In this document: piece after piece, positions 1 to 8,744 of the stretch
Numbering within the stretch: the stretch's first letter is position 1
Layout of the letters: every line of letters begins with the position of its first letter
Source of the DNA: Flagellimonas onchidii
GTDB lineage: Bacteria > Bacteroidota > Bacteroidia > Flavobacteriales > Flavobacteriaceae
Assembly: GCF_004804315.1 (NCBI RefSeq)
Contig: NZ_SRXX01000012.1
Location: 62,001-126,000 of the forward strand
Length of the DNA stretch: 64,000 nt
Direction: 5' to 3'
Notes under the pieces: generated by a model
Databases searched by the model: none
What the model saw: only the letters and a program-made list of their open reading frames with translations
What the model was told of the DNA's origin: nothing
Program-made: the position numbers and the translations under genes

Positions 1-1
1 C

Positions 2-1693
2 TTCTTCAAGAAGGTGAATCAGGAATTGATGACCATCATTTTGAACGATTTGACCGAGTTTCCCTTATTGAAGGATACAGCAGCCTATTTGGCAGTGAAA
101 ATCGTGATGAAACATGATGAAACTTCCGACTCAAATGAAAAAAATCGTTATGCACTAATAGAAATTCCAAAAGGAATTGATCGCTTTATTGTGCTTCCAA
201 AAGAAGGTGACAAGAATTACATCATCATTTTGGATGATTTGATTAGGTATTGTTTAGACAGCATCTTTACAATGTTTGAATTCGAATCCATTTCGGCCCA
301 TATGATTAAAATTACCCGCGATGCCGAACTTGATATCGACAATGATCTTACCAAAAGTTTTATCGAAAAAATATCCTCCAGCGTCGAGCACCGGAAAATA
401 AGCGATCCAGTACGTTTTGTTTACGATAAGCAGATAGATAAGGATACCCTTCAATTCCTAAAGGAAAAAATGAACATTATCGATACGGATAGTGTGATTC
501 CAGGAGGACGATATCATAATCGACGTGACTATATGGGGTTTCCAAGCTTGGGTAGACAGGATTTAATGTACAAGAAGATAGAGCCTCTTCCGGTGAAAGG
601 ACTAAGTATGACAGGAAGTCTTTTGGAAATGATCGCCCAAAAGGACTACATGATCTATACACCCTATCACACCTTTAGTTATGTGACCAAGTTTTTAAGG
701 GAAGCTGCCCTAGATCCCAAGGTCCGTAGCATTAAGCTAACGGTTTATCGTTTGGCCAGCGATAGTCAAGTTGCCTCCGCCTTGATTAATGCAGCGAAAA
801 ATGGTAAACAGGTAACGGTACAAATTGAGCTCCAAGCTCGTTTTGATGAGCAGGCCAATATCAAGTATGCCAATCAATTACAGGCAGAAGGTATAAAATT
901 GATTTTCGGCGTTCCAGGACTAAAGGTGCACAGCAAAATTTGTCTGGTCGAAAGAGAAGAAGCGGTGGGCCTAAAAAGGTACGGTTTCATCAGTACTGGT
1001 AACTTTAATGAGTCAACAGCTAAAATTTATACCGATTATACGCTGTTTACCGCTCATGAGGGAATATTAAAAGACATGAGCAGGGTTTTCGAATTTTTCG
1101 AGACCAATTATAAGATCAACAAGTACAAACACCTTATTGTTTCTCCGCACTATACAAAATCAACCTTTATCAAGCTCATTGATAACGAGATTGAGAATGC
1201 GCGAATGGGTAAGGAAGCCTATATCAAAATCAAAATGAACAGCTTTACTTCCTATAAAATGGTTGATAAGTTGTATGAAGCAAGTAATGCGGGAGTGAAA
1301 ATACAATTAATAATTCGTGGTGTTTGCTGTTTGATTCCCGGAGTTGAAGGAATGAGTGAGAATATTGAGGCCATAAGCGTGGTGGATAAATTTTTGGAGC
1401 ACCCTAGACTGTTCATCTTTGGTAATGGGGGTGACCCAATGGTGTATATTTCATCTGCAGATTGGATGACGAGAAATTTGGACTTTAGAGTGGAAGTGGG
1501 TTGCCCAATTTATGATGGAGGTATTAAGCAGGAACTATTGGATACATTCGATATTTCATGGAGGGACAACTTCAAAGCCCGGGTTTTCTCCAAAATGCAG
1601 GACAATGCATACAAAGAGAAAGATGATTCAGAATCCGAATTAAGGTCTCAATTTGCACTTTACGACTATTATCGAGATAAGTTAGAATCCTAA
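2..1693 (+). CDS. ppk1: Polyphosphate kinase 1, 5' end missing
   Basis: Transfers the terminal phosphate of ATP to polyphosphate, reversibly, at the inner membrane face. The reading frame is open to the left edge, so the N-terminal domain and part of the middle domain lie outside the window; about 564 codons of the usual ~690 are present. The C-terminal catalytic core is clear: the KVHSKI segment with the candidate phosphohistidine at nt 929-931, followed by STGNFNEST and the phospholipase-D-like second half. Seven bases separate it from ppx, so the two opposing polyphosphate enzymes are probably one operon. Identity is based on family motifs and is firm. Confidence 0.96.
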   Translation, partial: FFKKVNQELMTIILNDLTEFPLLKDTAAYLAVKIVMKHDETSDSNEKNRYALIEIPKGIDRFIVLPKEGDKNYIIILDDLIRYCLDSIFTMFEFESISAHMIKITRDAELDIDNDLTKSFIEKISSSVEHRKISDPVRFVYDKQIDKDTLQFLKEKMNIIDTDSVIPGGRYHNRRDYMGFPSLGRQDLMYKKIEPLPVKGLSMTGSLLEMIAQKDYMIYTPYHTFSYVTKFLREAALDPKVRSIKLTVYRLASDSQVASALINAAKNGKQVTVQIELQARFDEQANIKYANQLQAEGIKLIFGVPGLKVHSKICLVEREEAVGLKRYGFISTGNFNESTAKIYTDYTLFTAHEGILKDMSRVFEFFETNYKINKYKHLIVSPHYTKSTFIKLIDNEIENARMGKEAYIKIKMNSFTSYKMVDKLYEASNAGVKIQLIIRGVCCLIPGVEGMSENIEAISVVDKFLEHPRLFIFGNGGDPMVYISSADWMTRNLDFRVEVGCPIYDGGIKQELLDTFDISWRDNFKARVFSKMQDNAYKEKDDSESELRSQFALYDYYRDKLES

Positions 1694-1700
1694 GAACTTA

Positions 1701-2591
1701 GTGTTGAAAATCAGAAAATTTGCCGCAATTGATATTGGTTCCAATGCTATTCGATTGCTGGTGAATAATGTCATCGAGCACAAGGACAAACCGGTCACCT
1801 TTAAAAAAAGCGAGATTATAAGGGTGCCCGTACGTTTAGGGGAAGATGCTTTTACCAATGGTGTAATATCTGAACATAACCTGAACAGATTGGTCAAGGC
1901 TATGAAATCCTTTGATTTGCTGATGCAGGTTTACGGCGTGGAAAAATATATGGCGTGCGCTACTTCGGCCTTGCGCGAAGCAAAAAATGGAGAGCGAGTT
2001 GTTGAAAAAGTCCTTAAAGACACAGGAATACAAATTGAAATCATAGATGGTAAGCGGGAAGCCTCCATCATTGCTTCTACGGACCTAAAGGAACTTATCA
2101 AAAAAGACCGATTTTACCTTTATGTGGATGTTGGTGGGGGGAGTACGGAGTTTACCATCTTTAAAGATGGGAATGTTCTGGTTTCCAAATCCTTTAAAAT
2201 AGGAACGGTGAGACTTTTGAACGACTTGATGAGTGAAGCAGTTTGGAAACAATTACAAGATTGGATTACCGAGTACTTACCTGAAAATGGTAAAGTCGAA
2301 ATTATCGGATCAGGTGGAAACATCAATAAACTGCACAAAATGTCAGGAAGAAAAATGGACCAACCGCTGTCCTATATTTGGTTGAATGCCCAATATCATT
2401 TTCTAAATAGTATGGATTATGACGACCGAATTTCCGAATTGGGATTGAATCAAGATAGGGCCGATGTAATCATTCCAGCTTCCAGAATATTTTTATCCGC
2501 CGCTAAATGGAGTGGTGCCAAAAAAATACATGTCCCCAAGATTGGTTTGGCCGATGGAATGATCAAAACGCTATACTACGAAAAGGGTTAA
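1701..2591 (+). CDS. ppx: Exopolyphosphatase, Ppx/GppA family
   Basis: Hydrolyses terminal phosphates from polyphosphate, or pppGpp in GppA members; the two activities cannot be told apart by reading. It has the ASKHA-fold phosphate-binding loops: AIDIGSNAIRLL near the N-terminus (residues ~8-20) and DVGGGSTEF in the middle (~145-153), and IGSGGN (~202). At 296 residues it is the short, single-core form without the C-terminal HD-like domain of E. coli Ppx. Start is GTG at 1701; TTG at 1704 is an alternative. It sits seven bases after ppk. Confidence 0.93.
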   Translation: MLKIRKFAAIDIGSNAIRLLVNNVIEHKDKPVTFKKSEIIRVPVRLGEDAFTNGVISEHNLNRLVKAMKSFDLLMQVYGVEKYMACATSALREAKNGERVVEKVLKDTGIQIEIIDGKREASIIASTDLKELIKKDRFYLYVDVGGGSTEFTIFKDGNVLVSKSFKIGTVRLLNDLMSEAVWKQLQDWITEYLPENGKVEIIGSGGNINKLHKMSGRKMDQPLSYIWLNAQYHFLNSMDYDDRISELGLNQDRADVIIPASRIFLSAAKWSGAKKIHVPKIGLADGMIKTLYYEKG

Positions 2592-3169
2592 CCATGCATG
2601 GTCTCCCTTTTACCTAGATTTTCCATGAGTTTGGCCTCATACTCTAGTAATTGCTCCCACTTTTGGTCAACTTCTTCCCGGTTCCCATATTTTCTTGCGA
2701 ATTTGAGGAACATAGTATAGTGGTTGGCCTCGCTTACCATTAGGCTTCGGTAAAACTCCGAAAGTTCTGCATCGTCCAACTCTTCAGAAAGTAACCTAAA
2801 TCGCTCGCAACTTCGTGCTTCTATCAAAGCGGCATACAACAATCGGTGGATTAAATGGGTTTCTCGGCTTCCCCCTTTAGGAAAGAACTTCATCAACTCC
2901 AATACGTACTCATCCTTTCGTTCACGCCCCAATACCCATCCACGTTTTACTATTTTGTTGTGGACCATGTTAAAATGCCCCATTTCTTCACGAGCCAAGG
3001 CCGTCATTTCCTTTACGAGCTCCGATTTTTCAGGAAACCCAATAATAAGTGAAATTGCAGTACTTGCTGCTTTTTGCTCGCAATACGCATGGTCGGTTAA
3101 AATTTCTTCAATGTTCTTTTCAACGATATTTACCCATCTGGAATCTGTAGGTAGTTTAAGACCAAGCAT
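2588..3169 (-). CDS. miaE: MiaE-like tRNA-(ms2io6A37) hydroxylase
   Basis: Family members are non-haem diiron monooxygenases that hydroxylate the isopentenyl group of ms2i6A37 in tRNA. Of 193 residues, the ligands expected of a ferritin-like four-helix bundle are visible: E31 (CEQK), E62-x-x-H65 (EEMGHF) and a later SEANHY motif around residue 150. Convergent with ppx; the 3' ends overlap by four bases. The next upstream gene is far away and on the other strand, so it is likely transcribed alone. Confidence 0.9.
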   Translation of the reverse strand: MLGLKLPTDSRWVNIVEKNIEEILTDHAYCEQKAASTAISLIIGFPEKSELVKEMTALAREEMGHFNMVHNKIVKRGWVLGRERKDEYVLELMKFFPKGGSRETHLIHRLLYAALIEARSCERFRLLSEELDDAELSEFYRSLMVSEANHYTMFLKFARKYGNREEVDQKWEQLLEYEAKLMENLGKRETMHG

Positions 3170-3512
3170 AGTTTAAAATTTAAAATGCAAAGATAGGGGT
3201 ATTATGTAAAGAGTTATGAGTTGCCAATGGTCAGATATCAGAATTCTGAAATCAGCTTTAACACTTCTCGATACGCTTCGCACTCGAAGTGACGACAAAC
3301 CTCAAAACACTCAATCAATTTGTGGTATTCGTGAAATTCGTGTCAGTCTAATCCTTTACCATTTATCCGAAGTTTTTCGGCGGTCGTAGCCAAGCCACTT
3401 TGGCGAAGAAGGCCCATCCGTCAACCCAAACGGGCCATCCGTCAATTGGCAGGCCAAAGCCATTGATCACTATCCTACTTTGGTGGCCGTTAACCGATTA
3501 AATCTTACCAAA
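3170..3512. other. Intergenic region with dispersed and tandem repeats
   Basis: No gene seen. Contains a CAGATATCAGAATTCTGAAATC-type stretch of repeated TCTGA words (~3232-3255), a CGATACGCTTCG word that recurs at about 22402, a 48-base dispersed repeat (3366-3413) and a short tandem repeat of GGCC(C)ATCCGTCAA at 3411-3445. The promoter for the following lipoprotein must lie here but no good consensus was found. Confidence 0.6.
3366..3413 (+). repeat. Dispersed 48-bp repeat, copy A
   Basis: Matches the reverse complement of 26238-26285 at 39 of 48 positions by hand alignment, without gaps. Shared blocks are TCCGAAG, GTCGTAGCC, ACTTTGG and AAGAAGGC. Both copies are in intergenic DNA, so this looks like a genome-wide interspersed element rather than coding homology. 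Confidence 0.7.
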
Positions 3513-5114
3513 ATGAAAAAAATTGCAAACCTGGCGCTGTATCTACTTTCTGGAACCCTTTTGTTCTTGGCCTGTAGCAAGGACGACCCCGACAAACCGA
3601 CTCCCGTAGAGGAGGAGAACACGGCCCCCGTGATCAAGGCACAGACCTTCACCGTTATGGAGGACGCCACCGTTGATGCCTCCGACGAAGATGGCGACCA
3701 ACTGACCTTCTCGATCACCGTGAACGACAACGCTCTGTTCGCCATAGACAATACCGGAAAGATAACCTTGGCAGAGGGCAAGGCGCTTGATTTTGATACC
3801 ACCCCATCCCACACCATCACCGTACAGGTAGAGGACAAAGAGGACAAGGCCTCCGCACAGATGACCATAAACCTGACCGATACCAACGACATTGCGCCCG
3901 TGTTCGAAGAGGAGGGCTACAACTTTGAGGCCTTTGAGGACATTGCCCAAGATGTGGTCATGGGCACCGTTGCGGGCTCCGACCCAGAGGGCGCCCCTGT
4001 CACCTATAAGATCACAGCAGATGAAAACGAACTCTTTGCCATTGATGGGAACACTGGGGAAATTACCCTGGCAGCAGGCAAACAGCTCGACTTTGAGGCC
4101 TTTGAAGGCTCGGAACCCGTACACAACATAGTTGTACAGATCAGCGACGGGGAGCTTACCGCTGAGGTAAATGTGGCCATTACCGTTAAGAACATTGTTG
4201 AAACCCTGGCAGAAGATCCAAATTCCTTTGTGACCACTTGGGAGACCACCGGAGCGAATGAAAGCATCGATATCGGGATACACCACGATATTTATGAATA
4301 CAATTTTACAGTGGATTGGGGTGATGGCACCGTGCAAGAGCTTAATTTCACAGATCAGAACTCCTTCTTCCACAGCTATGAAGCTCCGGGCACATATACT
4401 GTAGCCATTTCAGGGGATTTTCCAGGGTTATTGGCATACATAGGAGACGAAGACAAGCTAAAAAGTATAGAGCAGTGGGGCTCCATTGAATGGCAGAGTA
4501 TGAGTAGAGCATTCCGTGGATGCACCAACATGGTTTATAATGCAAAAGATATACCCAATCTTTCACAGGTCGATATATTTAGTGAAATGTTTCGTGGTTG
4601 CTCTAACTTTAATGGTGACCTGAGTGGCTGGAACCTAAACCAAAACATCATATTTATGATAGGTATGTTCTCTGAAGCATCTTCTTTTGAGGGCATAGGG
4701 TTGGAGACCTGGAATACCCAAAACGCAACCTCTATGGAAAAAATGTTTCGAAATGCGGCCAAGTTCAATGCTGATATAAGTGGTTGGAATACCGGAAAGG
4801 TCAGTAGTATGGAGTCTATGTTCAATGGAGCCATTGCATTTAATGGCGATATAGGGGATTGGAAGACCCAAAATGTGACAACCATGCAAAATATGTTCAC
4901 TGGTGCAACTGCATTTGACCAAAACCTGGGCAATTGGGATATTTCAAGTGTGACCAATATGGAGAATATGCTGAACAATACGGCAATGTCCAATGAGAAC
5001 TATGGCAACACCTTGATAGGCTGGGCCACCTTGGACGAGGATGCGGGTGAGACACAGATACCTATAAATATTTCTTTGGGGCCGATGGACTTGAGTATTG
5101 TTTGCTTAGCTTAG
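3513..5114 (+). CDS. Cadherin-repeat / BspA-like surface lipoprotein, frameshifted near its end
   Basis: Predicted outer-surface lipoprotein. The ATG at 3513 is preferred over the upstream 3480 ATG because it puts a signal peptide directly at the start, with lipobox LFLAC followed by SKDD. Two cadherin-like repeats (DxDGDxLTF... and DPEGAPVTYKI types) are followed by a PKD-like VDWGDGT segment and then several ~24-residue DUF285/BspA-type repeats with the pattern SMxxMFxxAxxFNxDIxxW. The frame ends early at 5114 with an unlikely tail; the natural C-terminus continues in another frame (5081-5191). Function is probably adhesion or surface interaction; this is inferred from the repeats only. The cadherin part is noticeably more GC-rich than the repeats after it. 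Confidence 0.85.
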   Translation: MKKIANLALYLLSGTLLFLACSKDDPDKPTPVEEENTAPVIKAQTFTVMEDATVDASDEDGDQLTFSITVNDNALFAIDNTGKITLAEGKALDFDTTPSHTITVQVEDKEDKASAQMTINLTDTNDIAPVFEEEGYNFEAFEDIAQDVVMGTVAGSDPEGAPVTYKITADENELFAIDGNTGEITLAAGKQLDFEAFEGSEPVHNIVVQISDGELTAEVNVAITVKNIVETLAEDPNSFVTTWETTGANESIDIGIHHDIYEYNFTVDWGDGTVQELNFTDQNSFFHSYEAPGTYTVAISGDFPGLLAYIGDEDKLKSIEQWGSIEWQSMSRAFRGCTNMVYNAKDIPNLSQVDIFSEMFRGCSNFNGDLSGWNLNQNIIFMIGMFSEASSFEGIGLETWNTQNATSMEKMFRNAAKFNADISGWNTGKVSSMESMFNGAIAFNGDIGDWKTQNVTTMQNMFTGATAFDQNLGNWDISSVTNMENMLNNTAMSNENYGNTLIGWATLDEDAGETQIPINISLGPMDLSIVCLA

Positions 5115-5191
5115 GTCATATTAAAAGGGACGAACTTTTTAATCAATATGGCTGGGCCTTTTTTGGAGATACTGGTGTTGATTGTGATTAA
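5081..5191 (+). pseudogene. Out-of-frame C-terminal tail of the BspA-like lipoprotein
   Basis: Reading one frame away from the preceding gene gives 36 codons ending at TAA 5189-5191, with GADGLEYC and YGWAFFGDTGVDCD, the normal ending of flavobacterial BspA-like repeat proteins (family knowledge). One extra G in the G-run 5078-5081 would join the two frames exactly. Either a real mutation or a sequencing error in a homopolymer. Confidence 0.8.
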
Positions 5192-5210
5192 ACACATATC
5201 CATTATAAGG

Positions 5211-5246
5211 GACACCGTTGGCTCGGGCTTGCGGTGTTTCTTTTTT
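5211..5246 (+). terminator. Rho-independent terminator
   Basis: ACACCG at 5212-5217 pairs with CGGTGT at 5232-5237, followed by a T-rich run to 5246. It lies 20 bases after the true stop at 5191, supporting the idea that the gene originally ended there and not at 5114. Confidence 0.65.
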
Positions 5247-5311
5247 AATGGTCAGTAGTCAGTAGTCTGAAATCTGATGTCCGAAGTCTGATAACCGACA
5301 TCTGAATTGAA

Positions 5312-7132
5312 CTAAAAATCCAAATCAAACTCTTTTCTAAGGAGGTCGATAGCTGGATTCTTTTCTTTTAGCTTTTGATACTTTTCTTCAGGAGTAAAAG
5401 CAAACTTTTTGGCTACCTCCTCGTTCACAGTAATGTGCAAGGTAATGGAATAGTTGTTGAGCTTTTCCTTGAGGTAATTCATCATCAGGCTTTGCTCGCG
5501 CTCAACTTCTTTTTTCATGGAATCATTGGGAAGCTCAATCCAAATGGTATGCTCGTTTTTGAGTTTGGGTACATCGGTCTGAAAATTACTCGCTAATATC
5601 TTGCGTCCCTTTTTTTCTAAGTGTTGTACGAAGTCGGTCCAATGCTTTTGCATTTCGGCTTCTTCAAAGGCCTCTTTTGGAAGTTCATTCTCATCAATAG
5701 GAGGGGCTTTTTCATTTTCGTGTTCCTTTTTGGCCCTGATACTGGAAAGTGATAGCCCTGAGACCCTATTCCCCTGTGGTTTAAGTTGAATTTTTTTGGG
5801 AGTAGAGGTTTCAACCTTCGGTTCTGTTGGTTGTTCCGTTTCTGGCGCCTGAATAGGTTGGACTTGCTCCTCTATTTTTTGTTCTGAAATCGGCACTGAA
5901 GCTTGCTCAGGAGTGTATTCAACCTTTGGTTCTTCAACTTTTAATGTTCCTGTGGAAACTGGTTTTTCGGTTGGCTTCGCATTGAAAAACGATACCGGGA
6001 TTATGGAATCAGAGTTTTTTTTTTCACCATCAAAGGTGATGGAGGCCAATTTCATTAAAGTAAGTTCAACCAGCAACCGCTGATTTTTACTAGTCTTATA
6101 CTTTAAATCACATTCGTTGGCCATGTCAAGTGCTTGGAGCAAAAAAGCTCTTGAGGTTTTTTTGGCCTGGATTTCGTATTGTTTTTTCACGTCTTCACCA
6201 ACCTCCAATAGCGAAATGGTTTCAGGATGCTGACATACCATTAAATCCCTAAAATGCGAAGCCAAACCAGAAATAAAATGGTGGCCGTCAAACCCAAGCG
6301 ACAGAGTTTTGTTGAAAAGAACTAATGCATCCGGAATGTTGTTTTCCAGTATCAAATCTGTTACGGTAAAATAAGTATCGTAGTCAAGTACGTTCAGGTT
6401 TTCGGTAACAGCCTTGCGTGTCAACTGTTTTCCTGAAAAACTTACCACCCTGTCAAAAATCGACAATGCATCCCTCATGGCACCATCCGCTTTTTGCGCT
6501 ATAATATGTAAGGCACTTTCTTCGGCTTCAACACCTTGTTGCTCGGCAATATATTTTAAATATTGGGATGCATCCTTAACAGTGATGCGCTTAAAATCAA
6601 ATATTTGGCAACGCGAGAGTATGGTCGGGATTATTTTATGCTTTTCCGTAGTGGCCAATATGAAAATGGCATGTTTGGGTGGTTCTTCCAAGGTTTTAAG
6701 AAAAGCATTGAAAGCCGATTGGGAAAGCATATGTACCTCATCTATGATGTACACTTTATATTTTCCGACTTGAGGAGGTATACGAACCTGATCTATCAAA
6801 CTTCGAATATCATCAACGGAATTATTGGAAGCGGCATCAAGCTCAAAAATATTGAAGGCAAAATCCTCATCTTCCCTTTCTGTACCATCCTGATTGATTT
6901 TTTTCGCAAGGATACGTGCACAAGTCGTTTTTCCGACCCCTCTAGGACCACAAAAAAGAAGTGCCTGTGCCAAGTGATCATTATCTATGGCATTGAGCAG
7001 GGTGTTGGTGATGGCTTCCTGGCCTACAACATCCTTAAAGGTCTGGGGGCGATATTTACGGGCCGATACTACAAAGGGTTCCAAATCAGGAAAAATTTGC
7101 GTTAGTACAAATATAAAAATAGGAACTTGCAA
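5312..7132 (-). CDS. dnaX: DNA polymerase III subunit gamma/tau
   Basis: Clamp-loader ATPase of the replicative polymerase. Walker A GPRGVGKT at residues 62-69 and the IIDEVHMLS Walker B are clear, as are TLEEPP and the SRC sensor region. The Cys4 zinc module normally inserted after Walker A is absent: the chain passes straight from AKKINQDG to FNIFELDAAS; to my knowledge this is usual in flavobacteria. The C-terminal half is a Glu/Pro-rich linker and a tau-like tail. The 16 residues before LEPFVVSARKYRPQ look non-native, so a TTG start at 7084 may be the real one. Divergent from rnpB. Confidence 0.95.
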   Translation of the reverse strand: MQVPIFIFVLTQIFPDLEPFVVSARKYRPQTFKDVVGQEAITNTLLNAIDNDHLAQALLFCGPRGVGKTTCARILAKKINQDGTEREDEDFAFNIFELDAASNNSVDDIRSLIDQVRIPPQVGKYKVYIIDEVHMLSQSAFNAFLKTLEEPPKHAIFILATTEKHKIIPTILSRCQIFDFKRITVKDASQYLKYIAEQQGVEAEESALHIIAQKADGAMRDALSIFDRVVSFSGKQLTRKAVTENLNVLDYDTYFTVTDLILENNIPDALVLFNKTLSLGFDGHHFISGLASHFRDLMVCQHPETISLLEVGEDVKKQYEIQAKKTSRAFLLQALDMANECDLKYKTSKNQRLLVELTLMKLASITFDGEKKNSDSIIPVSFFNAKPTEKPVSTGTLKVEEPKVEYTPEQASVPISEQKIEEQVQPIQAPETEQPTEPKVETSTPKKIQLKPQGNRVSGLSLSSIRAKKEHENEKAPPIDENELPKEAFEEAEMQKHWTDFVQHLEKKGRKILASNFQTDVPKLKNEHTIWIELPNDSMKKEVEREQSLMMNYLKEKLNNYSITLHITVNEEVAKKFAFTPEEKYQKLKEKNPAIDLLRKEFDLDF

Positions 7133-7180
7133 AGTGATCTAACCTATACTCATGAAGCTATTTTTTATTAACAATTGGTT

Positions 7181-7188
7181 TACCTTTG
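7181..7188 (+). promoter_or_regulatory. -7 element of rnpB promoter
   Basis: TACCTTTG fits the Bacteroidota -7 consensus TAnnTTTG and sits five bases before the first base of the rnpB P1 stem. No clear TTG -33 element at the usual spacing. Confidence 0.55.
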
Positions 7189-7192
7189 CCAC

Positions 7193-7491
7193 TAGCAGGC
7201 CACCTTATCGCCGTGTAATGGACAACTGTTCAGGACAGGGAGGAAAGTCCGGACACCATAGTGCAGCATAGCGGATAACATCCGTCCGTTGAAAAACGAG
7301 GACCAGTGCAACAGAAAGCAAGTACAGTTAGGCTGTAGTGAAATCAGGTAAACTCTATGCGGTGCAACGCCATGTAAACCAGTGTTTAAGGGTAGCACGC
7401 CCAAATTGGAGGGTAGGCGGTTAGAGCTTTTGGGCAACTAGAAGTCTAGATAAATGATAAGGCACGACAGAATCCGGCTTATGGCCTGTTA
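7193..7491 (+). ncRNA. rnpB: RNase P RNA
   Basis: Catalytic RNA that removes 5' leaders from pre-tRNAs. The universally conserved segments are present: GAGGAAAGTCCGGAC near the 5' end, ACAGAAA in the middle and ACAGAATCCGGCTTAT near the 3' end. The ends were set by the P1 helix: TAGCAGGCCA (7193-7202) pairs over ten positions with TGGCCTGTTA (7482-7491). About 299 nt. A strong terminator follows. Confidence 0.96.
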
Positions 7492-7496
7492 GCATA

Positions 7497-7530
7497 TAAA
7501 AAGACCGAGCTTTAGCTCGGTCTTTTCTAT
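7497..7530 (+). terminator. Terminator after rnpB, also usable from the other strand
   Basis: AAGACCGAGC and GCTCGGTCTT form a 10-bp stem around TTTA, with A-run before and T-run after, so it can terminate both rnpB and the convergent lipoprotein gene at 7545-8111. Confidence 0.9.
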
Positions 7531-7544
7531 TTTTTAACGTCTTT

Positions 7545-8111
7545 TTACATTCGTTCAAAAACGGCAACAATGTCCGCTGTGTAGGACAAGGTAATACCAT
7601 CTTCACTTATTGTGGCTTGCTGGTTTTCTGTCATGACCAAGTTACCATCTTTATCGAAAACAAGACTTATATCTTGATCAAGTGAAACTTCACTTGTATC
7701 TATGTCATCAAGATCAAAATTATACAATTGACCATCTATTGTAATCGAATTGGAATCTTCTGAAAATTCGTATGTACCTGTAGTGTCAAGGTCATCAATA
7801 GTATTTGTTTGTGGATCAAGTGGCTCGCCATTTACGGTCCCCGTGGTTACCAAATCGTACCCGCCTTCTACAGCATAAGTAGTTTCTGTGAAAGTCAGAG
7901 TGTAATCGAAATTTTCCCCAACACTTTTGGTTGAACTTTTTATGGAGAGGCCTGAAAAATCTGTGTCCAAGTCAATATCCGCGTCCAAAGATATCAATGA
8001 CCAAGTACCAATAAGTGATTCACTATCTACTGGAGTCGTGTCCTCATCTTTGTTACAGGAAATAAATAATAGGGTTACAGCTAACGAAAGAAAAATTTTT
8101 GCTGAATTCAT
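7545..8111 (-). CDS. Lipocalin-like lipoprotein of unknown function
   Basis: 188 residues with a signal peptide and lipobox LLFISC (lipidated Cys at residue 19), followed by NKDED. The SLIGTWSLISL start of the mature domain and the alternating beta pattern resemble the lipocalin-like family common in Bacteroidota lipoproteins. The mature part is strongly acidic (Asp-rich). No function can be assigned. Monocistronic, ending at the shared terminator next to rnpB. Confidence 0.8.
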   Translation of the reverse strand: MNSAKIFLSLAVTLLFISCNKDEDTTPVDSESLIGTWSLISLDADIDLDTDFSGLSIKSSTKSVGENFDYTLTFTETTYAVEGGYDLVTTGTVNGEPLDPQTNTIDDLDTTGTYEFSEDSNSITIDGQLYNFDLDDIDTSEVSLDQDISLVFDKDGNLVMTENQQATISEDGITLSYTADIVAVFERM

Positions 8112-8204
8112 GTTTTTTGATTTAGGGTTTATGAATTTATCAAACGCTATATTGACAATGGTATTGCAGCTAGGACAAAAAGATTGGGAAATATTTTCCT
8201 ACAT

Positions 8205-8744
8205 CTACGGATGCTCAAAAAAACTGAAGATGCTTCCTCCGTATTTTCGATGATCAACAAAGTTTGACGCATCTGATAAGTCCGTTTGATCGGAATGTTC
8301 TATCACTAAAAGTCCTTCTTCCAGAAGTAATTTTTTTTCAAAAACCAAGTTTACGATTTTTAAAAATTGACCTTTATCAAAATTATAAGGCGGGTCGGCA
8401 AAAATTAAATTTGCCTTCTCCGAAGTTCTTTCTAAATATTTAAAAACGTCAGACTTAAAGGTTTTTATAGAAAAATTAAGCTCTTTAACGGTTTTGTTGA
8501 TATACTGCACACATCCGCCAAAACTGTCCACAGCGATAATATCAGAAGCTCCTCTTGAGGCAAGTTCATAACTTATATTTCCAGTACCAGAAAAAAGGTC
8601 GATTACCTTGAGCTCATCAATATAAAAACGATTATTCAAAATATTGAATAACCCCTCTTTGGCCATATCGGTAGTGGGTCTTACCGGAAGTTTCTTGGGT
8701 GCAATCAGTCTTTTGCCCTTGTACCTGCCAGAAATAATCCGCAT
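8205..8744 (-). CDS. rsmD: 16S rRNA (guanine(966)-N2)-methyltransferase
   Basis: SAM-dependent methylation of G966 of 16S rRNA. MRIISGRYKGKRL start, the RPTTDMAKEGLFNIL segment, SAM-binding DLFSGTGNI (residues ~49-57) and catalytic DPPY motif in FADPPYNFD are all typical; 179 residues is normal length. Its start is adjacent to the stop of the DUF3822 gene (8744 shared), indicating translational coupling in a three-gene operon. Confidence 0.95.
   Translation of the reverse strand: MRIISGRYKGKRLIAPKKLPVRPTTDMAKEGLFNILNNRFYIDELKVIDLFSGTGNISYELASRGASDIIAVDSFGGCVQYINKTVKELNFSIKTFKSDVFKYLERTSEKANLIFADPPYNFDKGQFLKIVNLVFEKKLLLEEGLLVIEHSDQTDLSDASNFVDHRKYGGSIFSFFEHP

Noticed and set aside
3543..4373. 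Long minus-strand frame of 276 codons opposite the lipoprotein
   Set aside because: A by-product of the GC-rich cadherin repeats; composition is not protein-like.
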